Shown in pieces: positions 8,501 to 16,608 of a stretch of 64,000 nt of DNA. The first letter of the stretch is position 1, and every line of letters starts with the position of its first letter. The position numbers and the translations under genes are program-made. The stretch lies in NCBI RefSeq assembly GCF_001889045.1, contig NZ_CP018155.1:2296001-2360000 (forward strand). The letters run 5' to 3'. The notes beneath the pieces are model-generated. The model was not told the origin of the DNA. It did not search any database and was given only the letters and a program-made list of their open reading frames with translations. The stretch comes from Tenacibaculum todarodis (GTDB lineage Bacteria > Bacteroidota > Bacteroidia > Flavobacteriales > Flavobacteriaceae).

Positions 8501-9824
8501 TTTTATTCCCTGTTTTTTTGCGTCGATTGTTATTTTTCCTACGAGGTTTTTGACCTGTAGCTTCTGCCTTTGGTTGTTGTTTCTTAGGTTGTTGCTTTTG
8601 AGGCTGCCTCTTTTGAGGCGGATTTTGCTTTGGCTTATTTTGATTATTATTTGCCTTAGCCGTAGCTGGTTTACGCTTGTTACGATTATTACGCCTCTTT
8701 TTATTATTACGCGATTTTTTTGGCGCATCAAAACGTGTTAAACTATCTTGACCAACAACATTTTCAAAATCTACTTTTGGTGTTACAGCTATATCAGATT
8801 CGTATTCTTCTAACGGTAGTCCTTTTTCCTTATTGTTGTTTAATGCTATAATTTCATTAACCTGTTCTAATGATAATTTATACCATTTAAAACTGTCATC
8901 TTTATAAGTGTACCAAAGCCAACTTCCAAAAATATCCATCTTTACAAAAACGGCATCTCCTTTTTCTGTTTTCAGTATTTTATCTTGCTTCGGAAAATGT
9001 TTTAATGCGTCTAAATACGTATCTAATTCAAAATTTAAACAGCATTTAAGTTTACCACATTGTCCTGATAATTTTAACGGATTTAACGATAATTGTTGGT
9101 AACGAGCTGCCGCTGTATTTACTTTTCTAAAATCTGTTAACCAAGTTGAACAACACAATTCTCTACCACAAGAACCAATACCGCCTAAACGTGCTGCTTC
9201 TTGGCGCATACCAACTTGTTTCATTTCTACACGAATAGAAAACGTACCTGCTAAATCTCTAATTAACTGCCTAAAATCTACACGTTCATCTGCTGTGTAA
9301 TAGAATGTTGCTTTTTTACCGTCTCCTTGATATTCAACATCAGAAAGCTTCATTTTTAATTCTAAACGACTAATGATTTCTCTTCCTTTTCGTTGTGTTT
9401 CCAGCTCTTTATCTCTTGCTGTTTTCCAAATATCTAAATCTCTTTGAGAAGCTTTTCTGAAAATTTTCTTAACGTCTTCGCTGTCTGCTTTAACATTACG
9501 TTTTTTCATTTGCACTTTTACCAACTCACCACCAAGAGAAATAACTCCAATATCATGTCCTGGAGAACCTTCTGTTGCAACAACATCTCCCATTGAGAGG
9601 GTTAAGTTTTCTGTGTTCTTAAAAAAGTGTTTTCTTCCGTTTTTAAAACGGACTTCATAAATATTAAAAGGAGCTTCGCCAGTTGGCAAAGTCATGTTAG
9701 ATAACCAATCAAAAACAGCTAATTTACTTCCGCTTCCGCAAGCACCACCTGTTCCGCAATTACCATTACTTTTACATCCTTTTGGTACACCGTTTTCGGT
9801 TGTACCACAATTTCCACACGCCAT
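8475..9824 (-). CDS. ricT: RicT / YaaT-type PSP1 domain protein
   Basis: A 449-residue protein. It starts with a cysteine- and glycine-rich stretch (CGNCGTT, CKSNGNCG, GGACGSG), then the PSP1 domain with the conserved GGIGSCGRELCCSTWL and GQCGKLKCCLNFELD cysteine clusters. In Bacillus the RicAFT complex carries iron-sulfur clusters and assists RNase Y-dependent RNA processing; a role here in RNA processing or gliding is inference. The last 90 residues are a low-complexity tail rich in Asn, Gln, Lys, Arg and Pro, absent from the Bacillus protein. It is the first gene of the long minus-strand run and overlaps gldH by 26 bp. Confidence 0.87.
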   Translation of the reverse strand: MACGNCGTTENGVPKGCKSNGNCGTGGACGSGSKLAVFDWLSNMTLPTGEAPFNIYEVRFKNGRKHFFKNTENLTLSMGDVVATEGSPGHDIGVISLGGELVKVQMKKRNVKADSEDVKKIFRKASQRDLDIWKTARDKELETQRKGREIISRLELKMKLSDVEYQGDGKKATFYYTADERVDFRQLIRDLAGTFSIRVEMKQVGMRQEAARLGGIGSCGRELCCSTWLTDFRKVNTAAARYQQLSLNPLKLSGQCGKLKCCLNFELDTYLDALKHFPKQDKILKTEKGDAVFVKMDIFGSWLWYTYKDDSFKWYKLSLEQVNEIIALNNNKEKGLPLEEYESDIAVTPKVDFENVVGQDSLTRFDAPKKSRNNKKRRNNRNKRKPATAKANNNQNKPKQNPPQKRQPQKQQPKKQQPKAEATGQKPRRKNNNRRKKTGNKNGQDKPKE

Positions 9825-10097
9825 GTATCTATATATTTTGAGGTCTTTGGTTTTCTTCCGAAGAAAAAATAAAAACTCTTTGTATTAATTATTTGATTTT
9901 TAGAATACTACAAAAAAAGTGCAGTTTTTCTTTAATCAGTAAATATACGCATTCTCAAACAATGAAAAAATAGGTTTAAAAAGTTCTTCTGGTTTCTTTC
10001 AATTTTTATTATAAATCAAAGGTAATCAGTAAGTTTTTAAGGAGTTGTATTCTTTTAGAATTTGAAGGCATTTATTTAGAATTCGTAGAAAATCTTC

Positions 10098-10706
10098 TTA
10101 AAACTGAAATCCAAAACTTATACCATAACCTCTTGCGGTTAAACTCCCTGGGTTTTCATTTAAATCTAACAACGGTTTCTTAAAATCGTAATAATTATAA
10201 TCCCAAAAAATATTCATTGTTAAGGTATAATTTGGGTCTTTATCAATTGGAAATTGGAGTCCTAACCTAAGATTTGCCATTGCGGAGTTTATTTTTTCTG
10301 AAACAGCAATATTTTTTGCAAGCAAAGCATACATGTTTGCATTTTCATAATCTTGAAAATAATAACGAAACATTCCACCAAGTTTAACGGCAGAAATTGA
10401 TTGTTGAGATTGATATTGAAAACCACCAACAGCTCCTAAAGTAAACTTCTTAAATAGCGGATAATTTATGGTATATAAAGCACCGAAAGAAAGTTTATTG
10501 TCAAGCTCACTTTGTTTATATTTAATTTCAGAAGGTAAAATAAGTTCTAATTCTGCGGTTTGAATCCATTGTTTTTCGAGCGCATAATTTGTAGATTTTG
10601 AGTCTTTATCTACTTGTTTACCTGTGTTTATTCCGTCGGAAACAGTAAATTGAGCAAATGTTGAAATTGAAATCAGTAAAGCGAATACTAATGTAGTTTT
10701 TTTCAT
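10098..10706 (-). CDS. secreted or outer-membrane protein, unknown
   Basis: A 202-residue protein with a clear signal peptide (MKKTTLVFALLISISTFAQ). The remainder has alternating polar and aromatic stretches (FTLGAVGGFQYQ, AVKLGGMFRYYF, ANLRLGLQFPID, LTMNIFWDYNYY) and ends in GYGISFGFQF, a terminal aromatic that fits a small outer-membrane beta-barrel. No specific family recognised. I chose the start at 10706, which begins the signal peptide, over an upstream start at 10739. The 273 bp between this gene and ricT holds no gene that I can see. Confidence 0.65.
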   Translation of the reverse strand: MKKTTLVFALLISISTFAQFTVSDGINTGKQVDKDSKSTNYALEKQWIQTAELELILPSEIKYKQSELDNKLSFGALYTINYPLFKKFTLGAVGGFQYQSQQSISAVKLGGMFRYYFQDYENANMYALLAKNIAVSEKINSAMANLRLGLQFPIDKDPNYTLTMNIFWDYNYYDFKKPLLDLNENPGSLTARGYGISFGFQF

Positions 10707-10779
10707 AAAGTAGTTTTTTGGTTTCAAGTTACTCCACAATTTTTATTCCAAAAAAAAAGAGTTAAACATTTTTTTAATA

Positions 10780-10795
10780 CTAAACGATTGTTTAG
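10780..10795. promoter_or_regulatory. palindromic operator upstream of tetR
   Basis: CTAAACGATTGTTTAG is an inverted repeat with 6 bp arms, overlapping the TAGTTTTG promoter box. A closely related palindrome, CTAAACGAACGTTTAG, lies at 11402-11417 on the other side of the tetR gene. The pairing with a TetR regulator suggests autoregulation. Confidence 0.75.
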
Positions 10796-10800
10796 TTTTG
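10793..10800 (+). promoter_or_regulatory. TAnnTTTG promoter box for tetR
   Basis: TAGTTTTG matches the Bacteroidota -7 element and lies 17 nt before the ATG at 10818. It overlaps the 3' arm of the operator, as expected for repression by occlusion. Confidence 0.65.
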
Positions 10801-10817
10801 CATCGTATTTAGATTTA

Positions 10818-11381
10818 ATGGCTAGAAAAAAACAATATAACGAAGACGAAGTAGTAGAAAAAGCAATGCACCTTTTTTGGAAAAATGGTTATGAAGCTAC
10901 TTCTATGCAAATGCTTGAAAAAGAAATGGGCATAAATAAGTTTTCTATTTATGCTAGTTTTGGTAATAAACATGGTTTGTTTTTAGAAAGTTTAAAACAA
11001 TATAAATCTAGAGGTCTTGGTGTTTTAGAAAAATTTAGAAAAGGTACTAATGGAGTTGCTGACATTAAACAATTCTTTTATGATTCTGTAAGTTCAAATT
11101 TTAAAAGCGACAACATAAAAGGTTGTTTTGTTACAAACACATACAATGAGTTTTCTGAAAAAGAAGATGAATGCATTGCTAATCAAATGAATAGTTTTAT
11201 GGACAATTTAAAAACCATAATTATTGAAAAACTAGAAATGGACGCTTCTAAAAACGAAGAAACGATAACAAAACAAGCTAATTATTTATTATTAGCAAAG
11301 CATGGTTTAGCTGCTGCCGCAAGAGTAAATACAAAAAAAGAAATTGAAGATTACATAGAAATGGTCTTCAAAAATTTATAA
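10818..11381 (+). CDS. TetR/AcrR family transcriptional regulator
   Basis: A 187-residue regulator. The N-terminal helix-turn-helix domain (about residues 8-55) reads through AMHLFWKNGYEATSMQMLE and INKFSIYASFGNKHGLFLES, the typical TetR layout. The C-terminal ligand domain includes KGCFVTNTYNEFS, which resembles the TetR_C_16/YbiH-like group of regulators. The start at 10818 places MARKKQYNEDEV at the N-terminus; 10 upstream codons seen in the open frame overlap the promoter and operator and are not likely translated. Two similar palindromes flank the gene, so it probably controls itself and the redox operon that follows. Confidence 0.9.
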   Translation: MARKKQYNEDEVVEKAMHLFWKNGYEATSMQMLEKEMGINKFSIYASFGNKHGLFLESLKQYKSRGLGVLEKFRKGTNGVADIKQFFYDSVSSNFKSDNIKGCFVTNTYNEFSEKEDECIANQMNSFMDNLKTIIIEKLEMDASKNEETITKQANYLLLAKHGLAAAARVNTKKEIEDYIEMVFKNL

Positions 11382-11401
11382 ACATTTTTTTTACACAATA
11401 A

Positions 11402-11417
11402 CTAAACGAACGTTTAG
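11402..11417. promoter_or_regulatory. palindromic operator upstream of the redox operon
   Basis: CTAAACGAACGTTTAG is a perfect inverted repeat with 7 bp arms, 31 bp before the ATG at 11449. It matches the palindrome in front of tetR in 13 of 16 positions or better, giving a shared pattern CTAAACGnnnGTTTAG. No exact TAnnTTTG box is next to it. Confidence 0.75.
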
Positions 11418-11448
11418 AAATATTAACAGAATAATAAAAACAAGAATT

Positions 11449-12012
11449 ATGACAACTTTAAAAATTCACAACATTGAAACTGCTCCTGAAGGAAGCAAAG
11501 CATTATTAGAAAACTCTCAAAAAGCATACGGAATGATTCCTGGTTTACACGGTGTTTTAGCAAGTTCACCTCAAATATTAAAAGCATATCAAACAATACA
11601 CGAGTTATTCACGCAATCTTCATTTGATGAGGAAGAATTAACGGTAGTTTGGCAAACAATTAATGTTGAACATGCTTGTCACTACTGTGTTCCTGCACAT
11701 ACAGGAATTGCACATATGATGAAAGTAGATGCAGGTATTACAGAGGCTTTACGTAATGAAACTCCTTTAGAAAACGCTAAACTTGAAGCTTTACGCACAA
11801 TGACATTATCTATTGTTAGAAATCGTGGTAATGTTTCTCAGGCAGATTTAGATGCTTTTTACGCAGCTGGATACGAAGAAAAACACGTTTTAGATATCAT
11901 TTTGGGATTATCTCAAAAAACAATTAGTAACTACACAAACCACATTGCAAATACACCTGTAGACGAAGCTTTTCAAAAATTTGCTTGGTCAAAAGAAAAT
12001 ACAGCATCTTAA
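11449..12012 (+). CDS. carboxymuconolactone decarboxylase (AhpD-like) family protein
   Basis: A 187-residue all-helical protein of the CMD/AhpD fold. The redox-active motif is CHYC in EHACHYCVPAHTGIAH, followed by the conserved histidine, as in AhpD-type peroxidases that reduce hydroperoxides with two cysteines. The C-terminal LGLSQKTISNYTNHIANTP segment is typical for this subgroup. It is the first structural gene after tetR and its second operator. Its physiological substrate is unknown. Cytosolic. Confidence 0.9.
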   Translation: MTTLKIHNIETAPEGSKALLENSQKAYGMIPGLHGVLASSPQILKAYQTIHELFTQSSFDEEELTVVWQTINVEHACHYCVPAHTGIAHMMKVDAGITEALRNETPLENAKLEALRTMTLSIVRNRGNVSQADLDAFYAAGYEEKHVLDIILGLSQKTISNYTNHIANTPVDEAFQKFAWSKENTAS

Positions 12013-12071
12013 AATCTAAAATGAATTTAGATTATCAATCATAAACCTTCCAATAGTAATGGAGGGTTTAT
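12013..12071 (+). other. two hairpins between the CMD gene and doxX
   Basis: The first hairpin has an 8 bp stem AATCTAAA/TTTAGATT (12013-12033). The second has a 12 bp stem with one G-U pair (12041-12052 and 12060-12071). Neither has a U-run behind it, so they look like processing or attenuation structures that could give different expression of the first gene. Confidence 0.5.
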
Positions 12072-12087
12072 TAAACCAACTAAAAAA

Positions 12088-12480
12088 ATGCATAAAGTAA
12101 AAATTTTAAAAATAACCAGTAATTTAATAGCAGCATTGCTTATGCTTTTATTTGCAATACCAAAACTTTTAGGAGTAGAAAAAAGTGTAAAAGGATTTGA
12201 GCAATTTAAATCTTTAGTGCCTTTAGATCCAAATATGTTTAGAATATTTACGGGAATAGTTGAGCTTTTAATTGCGCTACTTCTTATATTTTACACCATT
12301 AATAACAAGAAAAATATAGGAAAAATTGCTTACTTTTTATTATTATCAACAATGATTGGTGGTTTAACAATGGAGTTTTTTGCTAGACAAAAACCAGATT
12401 ATTTACTTGTAATAATAGCAATAATCCTTTCTACTCTTTCTATATTCAAATTAAAAACTTTAGTGAAAAATAAATCATGA
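12088..12480 (+). CDS. DoxX family membrane protein
   Basis: A 130-residue protein with four predicted transmembrane helices: IAALLMLLFAIPKLLG, the IFTGIVELLIALLLIFYTI segment, IAYFLLLSTMIGGLTMEFF, and YLLVIIAIILSTLSIFKL. This topology and the FAIPKLLG motif fit the DoxX / DoxD-like family of quinone-interacting or redox-associated membrane proteins. Its stop overlaps the ATG of the next gene (ATGA). A function in thiol or quinone stress is inferred from the neighbouring genes. Confidence 0.85.
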   Translation: MHKVKILKITSNLIAALLMLLFAIPKLLGVEKSVKGFEQFKSLVPLDPNMFRIFTGIVELLIALLLIFYTINNKKNIGKIAYFLLLSTMIGGLTMEFFARQKPDYLLVIIAIILSTLSIFKLKTLVKNKS

Positions 12481-12791
12481 TAAAAGTATCCGTAATGTAT
12501 CCTAACAGTAAAGATGTACAGTTTGATGCAGATTATTATAAAAACACGCACTTACCAATGGTATCAAAATTAGTTGGTAGTGCATTAAAAAGTTTAGAAT
12601 TAGACCTAGGAATTGCTAGCAGAGTTCCAGGGTAACTTGCTCCTTACGTAGCTATTGCACATTTAAAATTTGATAGTGTAGAAGCTTTTCAACAATCTTT
12701 TGGACCTCATGCAGAAACCTTTGCTGCTGATGTAAAAAACTATAGTAATGTACAAGGCGTACTTCAAATTAGTGAACTAATAACATTTTAA
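12477..12791 (+). pseudogene. EthD domain protein interrupted by an in-frame stop
   Basis: The frame opens with MIKVSVMYPNSKDVQFDADY and continues through THLPMVSKLVGSALKSLELD to a TAA at 12633-12635 (codon 53). The same frame then continues without any shift as LAPYVAIAHLKFDSVEAFQQ and ends at 12791 in NVQGVLQISELITF. Together the two halves match a full-length EthD family protein of about 104 residues (stress-responsive ferredoxin-like fold). The start overlaps the doxX stop and the end is 2 bp before the next gene, so the operon layout is intact. One point mutation to TAA, or a sequencing error, would explain it. Confidence 0.85.
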
Positions 12792-12793
12792 TA

Positions 12794-13450
12794 ATGGCAA
12801 ATAAATTAAAAATAGATATCGTTTCAGACGTTGTGTGTCCTTGGTGTACCATTGGCTACAAACGTTTAGAAAAAGCAATACAAGAATTGGGTATCGTAGA
12901 TAAAATTGACATTGAATGGCAACCGTTTGAGTTGAACCCAAATATGCCAGCCGAAGGTCAAAATGTAAACGAGCATATTACAGAAAAATACGGTTCTACT
13001 AAAGAGCAGCAAAATGAATCTAAGCGCAATATGACAGAAATTGGTACAGAATTAGGTTTTAAATTCGATTATTTTGACGAGATGCGCATGGTAAACACCT
13101 TTGATGCGCATGTTTTATTAGAATACGCTAAAAATTTTGGCAAACAAACCGAATTAAAAATGACTTTAACTAAAGCCTTTTTTAGCGATAGAAAAGACGT
13201 GTCTAAAAAAGACATTTTAAAAGAAGCCCTTTTAGGAGTTGGTTTAAATGCAGATGAAGCATTGGCAAAATTAGATAACGATGAAACGCGATTGGAAGTA
13301 AGAAATAAACAAAACTATTGGAAAAACATGGGTGTAAACTCTGTACCAACTATTGTTTTTAATCGTAAAAGTGCAGTAACAGGAGCACAACCTGTAGATA
13401 CTTTTAAACAAGTATTAACAGAGTTAATTGCTGAACAACAAGCCGTTTAG
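12794..13450 (+). CDS. DsbA family oxidoreductase (FrnE-like)
   Basis: A 218-residue cytosolic thioredoxin-fold protein with the CPWC active site in SDVVCPWCTIGYKRLE near the N-terminus, a helical insertion, and the cis-proline segment GVNSVPTIVFNRKSAVTGAQ near the C-terminus. No signal peptide is seen, which separates FrnE-type proteins from periplasmic DsbA. FrnE in Deinococcus is a disulfide isomerase linked to stress resistance. It is part of the TetR-linked redox operon. Confidence 0.9.
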   Translation: MANKLKIDIVSDVVCPWCTIGYKRLEKAIQELGIVDKIDIEWQPFELNPNMPAEGQNVNEHITEKYGSTKEQQNESKRNMTEIGTELGFKFDYFDEMRMVNTFDAHVLLEYAKNFGKQTELKMTLTKAFFSDRKDVSKKDILKEALLGVGLNADEALAKLDNDETRLEVRNKQNYWKNMGVNSVPTIVFNRKSAVTGAQPVDTFKQVLTELIAEQQAV

Positions 13451-13480
13451 TTTTATAATTTTTCAAAAGAAAAGAAAGAT

Positions 13481-14143
13481 ATGAGTTCAAATAATAAAGG
13501 AGAATTAGATGTATTGTTAGATGAAGTTCGAAAAGCAGGAGCAGCAAAATTCACAGACGAAAAGAAACAAATATATGCAGATGGAATTTCTAGTGTAGCA
13601 AACTCTGGAGTTTTAGAGTCGGCTTTAAAAGTTGGTGACAAAGCGCACAATTTCACTTTAAAAAATGCTTTAAATGAGTCCGTTACTTTATATGACGAGT
13701 TAAAAAACGGACCTGTAGTTTTAACTTGGTACAGAGGTGGTTGGTGTCCATATTGCAACATTACATTACACGCCTTACAAGAAAAATTACCTGAATTTAA
13801 ACAAGAAGGAGCTACGCTTTTGGCTTTAACTCCAGAATTACCAGATAACTCGTTAAGTACTTCAGAAAAAAACAACCTTGAATTTATCGTTTTAAGTGAT
13901 TTAGGAAACACTATTGGTAAAAAATATGGTGTCGTTTATTCTTTAACCGATGATGTTGCTACTATTTACAATGCTGGTTTTGGGCTAAACAATGTAAATG
14001 GTGATACTAGTAATGAGTTGCCTTTAGCTGCAACGTATGTTATTGATATAAATGGAATTATTAAATATGCTTTTTTAGATGCAGATTATACTAAAAGAGC
14101 TGAACCTAAGGAAGTGTTATCAATATTGAAAAAAATTAAATAA
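13481..14143 (+). CDS. peroxiredoxin-like protein (AhpC/TSA family)
   Basis: A 220-residue protein with the AhpC/TSA thioredoxin fold. The active-site region is WYRGGWCPYCNITLHALQE with a CPYC motif, preceded by the substrate-channel segment NGPVVLTW and followed by GATLLALTPELPDNS. The C-terminal part has the peroxiredoxin-like ATYVIDINGIIKYAFLDADYTKRAEP. It reduces peroxides at the expense of thiols. Last gene of the operon; a strong terminator follows directly. Confidence 0.88.
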   Translation: MSSNNKGELDVLLDEVRKAGAAKFTDEKKQIYADGISSVANSGVLESALKVGDKAHNFTLKNALNESVTLYDELKNGPVVLTWYRGGWCPYCNITLHALQEKLPEFKQEGATLLALTPELPDNSLSTSEKNNLEFIVLSDLGNTIGKKYGVVYSLTDDVATIYNAGFGLNNVNGDTSNELPLAATYVIDINGIIKYAFLDADYTKRAEPKEVLSILKKIK

Positions 14144-14174
14144 AAAAAAGCTCACAAATTGTGAGCTTTTTTTT
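14142..14174 (+). terminator. rho-independent terminator of the redox operon
   Basis: An AGCTCACA/TGTGAGCT stem flanked by A-run and T-run directly after the peroxiredoxin stop. The A-run on the left makes it usable from the minus strand also, where trhO ends 40 bp away. Confidence 0.85.
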
Positions 14175-14213
14175 ATTTATAATTTGAGGTTCTAAAACAA
14201 ATTTAGAACGTTT

Positions 14214-15245
14214 TTACTTCTTAAATTTCAAAACTTCGCTTCGTCCTTTTTTGAATATTTTATTGCTGTTTCCTTTTCCTTTTCGGAGTTCTTTTTGGGC
14301 CTCAAAAGATAGCTGAATTATTTCTTGACAATCTGTAGAACAGGTGTTTTCCATAGCTTCTGAACATTCGTCACATTGAATAAATAATAAATGACACGCT
14401 TCGTTTGCACAGTTTGTATGCTCATCACAAGCTTTACCACATTGGTGACAATTAGAAATAACATCGTCTGTAATACGTTCTGCTCTTCGGTGATCAAAAA
14501 CAAAGTTTTTACCAATAAATTTATTTTCTAATCCGTCTTCTTTTACTTGTCGTGTATATTCTATAATTCCGCCTTCCAATTGAAAAACGTTTTTAAAACC
14601 TTTGTGTTTATAATATGCTGAAGCTTTTTCGCAACGAATTCCGCCTGTACAATACATCAATAAATTTTTATCTTCTTTATTGTCTTTTAAATCTTCTTCA
14701 ATAATATCTAAAGAATCTCTAAACGTATCTACGTCTGGAGTTACTGCACCATCAAAATGACCAATTTCACTTTCGTAATGGTTACGCATATCTACACAAA
14801 CCGTGTTTGGATTTGCCAACATTTCGTTGAATTCCGCAGCATTTAAATGAACTCCTTTTGCGGTTACATCAAAAGTATCATCATTTAAACCATCGGCAAC
14901 AATTTTATTACGCACTTTTACCTTCAACTTTAAAAACGATTTGTTGTCTTGCTCTACGGCAACATTCAATCGGATATCTTTCAAAAAAGAAATACTATCT
15001 AATTGTTCTTTTAACGCTAGGAAATTTTCAGAAGGAACAGAAAGTTGAGCATTTATTCCTTCAAAAGAAACATAAATTCTTCCTAAAACATCTAAAGCAT
15101 TCCATTCTAGGAACAACTTATCTCTTAATAATTGTGGATTTTCTATCTTGTAATATTGATAGAATGAAATGGTAAGACGGTCTTTACCCGCTTGGTCTAT
15201 TAATTCAGCACGTTCTATTGCGCTTAACTTGTTGTACAGTTGCAT
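14214..15245 (-). CDS. trhO: tRNA uridine(34) hydroxylase (rhodanese-domain, TrhO/YceA type)
   Basis: A protein of 343 residues from the ATG at 15245. The N-terminal ferredoxin-like domain contains YVSFEGINAQLSVP. The central rhodanese domain has the conserved CTGGIRCEKASAYYKHKGF with the active cysteine, and the C-terminus has a cysteine-rich zinc-ribbon-like region (CHQCGKACDEHTNC, CDECSEAMENTCS). TrhO makes 5-hydroxyuridine at the tRNA wobble position using oxygen. A start at 15269 would add eight residues; the internal ATG gives the usual N-terminus MQLYNKLS. Confidence 0.92.
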   Translation of the reverse strand: MQLYNKLSAIERAELIDQAGKDRLTISFYQYYKIENPQLLRDKLFLEWNALDVLGRIYVSFEGINAQLSVPSENFLALKEQLDSISFLKDIRLNVAVEQDNKSFLKLKVKVRNKIVADGLNDDTFDVTAKGVHLNAAEFNEMLANPNTVCVDMRNHYESEIGHFDGAVTPDVDTFRDSLDIIEEDLKDNKEDKNLLMYCTGGIRCEKASAYYKHKGFKNVFQLEGGIIEYTRQVKEDGLENKFIGKNFVFDHRRAERITDDVISNCHQCGKACDEHTNCANEACHLLFIQCDECSEAMENTCSTDCQEIIQLSFEAQKELRKGKGNSNKIFKKGRSEVLKFKK

Positions 15246-15298
15246 GCTATACTTTTTAAAGTTATACAAAAATGTTGCGATTTATCTAAAAATCACTG

Positions 15299-15306
15299 CA
15301 AATATA
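15299..15306 (-). promoter_or_regulatory. TAnnTTTG promoter box for trhO
   Basis: On the minus strand this reads TATATTTG, 53 nt before the ATG at 15245. Matches the Bacteroidota -7 consensus. Confidence 0.5.
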
Positions 15307-15467
15307 CTGCTTTTTTGAATTTTGATGTTTAAAATTACACTTTTACAGCAAATTTGATATTTCTTACACTTTAACTGAAATTTTCAATAAAATAGAATGA
15401 AATTAATTCATTTTTTTTAAACCTTTGCGTAGTCTTAGTAAATAATTTATTTATCAAAAAAATAAGT

Positions 15468-16457
15468 ATGAGAGTAGCTGTAGTAGGAGCAACAGGAATG
15501 GTAGGAACCGTAATGTTACAAGTTTTAGAAGAACGTAATTTACCAATAACAGAATTAATTCCGGTTGCATCGGCAAGATCTGCTGGTAAAAAATTAGCAT
15601 ATAAAGGAAACGATTATACCGTTGTAACTTTAGAAGATGCTGTAAAAATGAAACCAGATGTAGCATTATTTTCTGCAGGTGGAGATACTTCTTTAGAATG
15701 GGCACCAAAATTTGCTGAAGTTGGTACAACTGTTATCGATAATTCTTCTGCTTGGAGAATGGATCCGACAAAAAAGTTAGTAGTCCCAGAAATTAATGGA
15801 GATGTTTTAACTGCTGAAGATAAAATTATTGCAAATCCAAACTGTTCTACAATTCAGTTAGTAATGGCTTTATCTCCTTTACATGATAAATATAAAATGA
15901 AACGTTTGGTAATTTCTACCTATCAATCGGTTTCCGGAACTGGTGTAAAAGCTGTAAAACAATTAGATAACGAAGAAGCTGGTATTGATGGCGAAATGGC
16001 GTATCCGCATAAAATTGGAAGAAATGCTTTACCTCATTGTGATATTTTCTTAGAAAACGGATATACAAAAGAAGAAATGAAATTGGTTAAAGAACCTAAG
16101 AAAATTTTACGTGACGATTCTTTTTCTGTAACTGCAACTGCGGTTAGAATACCAACTGCTGGTGGACATTCTGAAGCGGTAAATGTGCAGTTTGAAAATG
16201 ATTTTGATGTAGCTGAAGTTCGTCAACTTTTAAATGATTTCCCAGGAGTTGTTGTTCAGGATGATTTAGCAAATAATGTATATCCAATGCCAATAAACGC
16301 TCATGATAAAGATGAAGTTTTTGTGGGAAGAATTAGAAGAGATGAGTCTCAAGAAAACACCTTAAACTTATGGATTGTTTCTGACAATCTTAGAAAAGGT
16401 GCAGCAACAAATACAGTACAAATTGCAGAATATTTAGTTGCAAATAATTTGATATAA
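15468..16457 (+). CDS. asd: aspartate-semialdehyde dehydrogenase
   Basis: A 329-residue enzyme that reduces aspartyl phosphate to aspartate semialdehyde, the branch point to lysine/diaminopimelate, threonine and methionine. The N-terminus carries the NADP-binding VAVVGATGMVGTVML. The catalytic cysteine is C126 in ANPNCSTIQ, and the GGHSEAVNVQF segment has the active-site histidine. Length is typical. Single gene with its own terminator. Cytosolic. Confidence 0.96.
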   Translation: MRVAVVGATGMVGTVMLQVLEERNLPITELIPVASARSAGKKLAYKGNDYTVVTLEDAVKMKPDVALFSAGGDTSLEWAPKFAEVGTTVIDNSSAWRMDPTKKLVVPEINGDVLTAEDKIIANPNCSTIQLVMALSPLHDKYKMKRLVISTYQSVSGTGVKAVKQLDNEEAGIDGEMAYPHKIGRNALPHCDIFLENGYTKEEMKLVKEPKKILRDDSFSVTATAVRIPTAGGHSEAVNVQFENDFDVAEVRQLLNDFPGVVVQDDLANNVYPMPINAHDKDEVFVGRIRRDESQENTLNLWIVSDNLRKGAATNTVQIAEYLVANNLI

Positions 16458-16486
16458 TTACTTTCAGGTAAATTTTTATAAAACAA

Positions 16487-16517
16487 AAATCCCGAGATAA
16501 TGTCTCGGGATTTTTTC
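16487..16517 (+). terminator. rho-independent terminator of asd
   Basis: The stem AAATCCCGAGA/TCTCGGGATTT with loop TAATG, followed by a T-run, 30 bp after the asd stop. Confidence 0.9.
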
Positions 16518-16568
16518 GTTTTATAATTTTGATTTATTCCTTAGCTTTAATACCAAAATATTTATTAG

Positions 16569-16593
16569 AAGCTGAAACAAGTTCAGCTTGACA
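16569..16593 (-). repeat. GTCA-headed palindromic repeat, type E
   Basis: The plus strand has arms AAGCTGAA/TTCAGCTT (8 bp) around ACAAG, followed by GACA. On the minus strand it starts TGTCAAGCTGAAC. From memory, a CTGAACTTGTTTCAG-type element is frequent between genes in flavobacterial genomes. It lies between the convergent asd and thioredoxin genes. Confidence 0.6.
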
Positions 16594-16608
16594 AAAAAAT
16601 GATTTGTT

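Noticed and set aside
8501..8731. Longer gldH frame starting at 8731
   Set aside because: The extra 77 residues are the ricT tail read in another frame (repeated N, K, Q, R). The lipoprotein signal peptide begins at 8500.
8424..8741. Plus-strand 105-residue frame opposite ricT/gldH
   Set aside because: It is the reverse-strand shadow of the low-complexity ricT tail and has no start context or family.
9825..10097. A gene in the gap between ricT and the secreted protein at 10098
   Set aside because: All frames are short and AT-biased, with no start context; nothing convincing.
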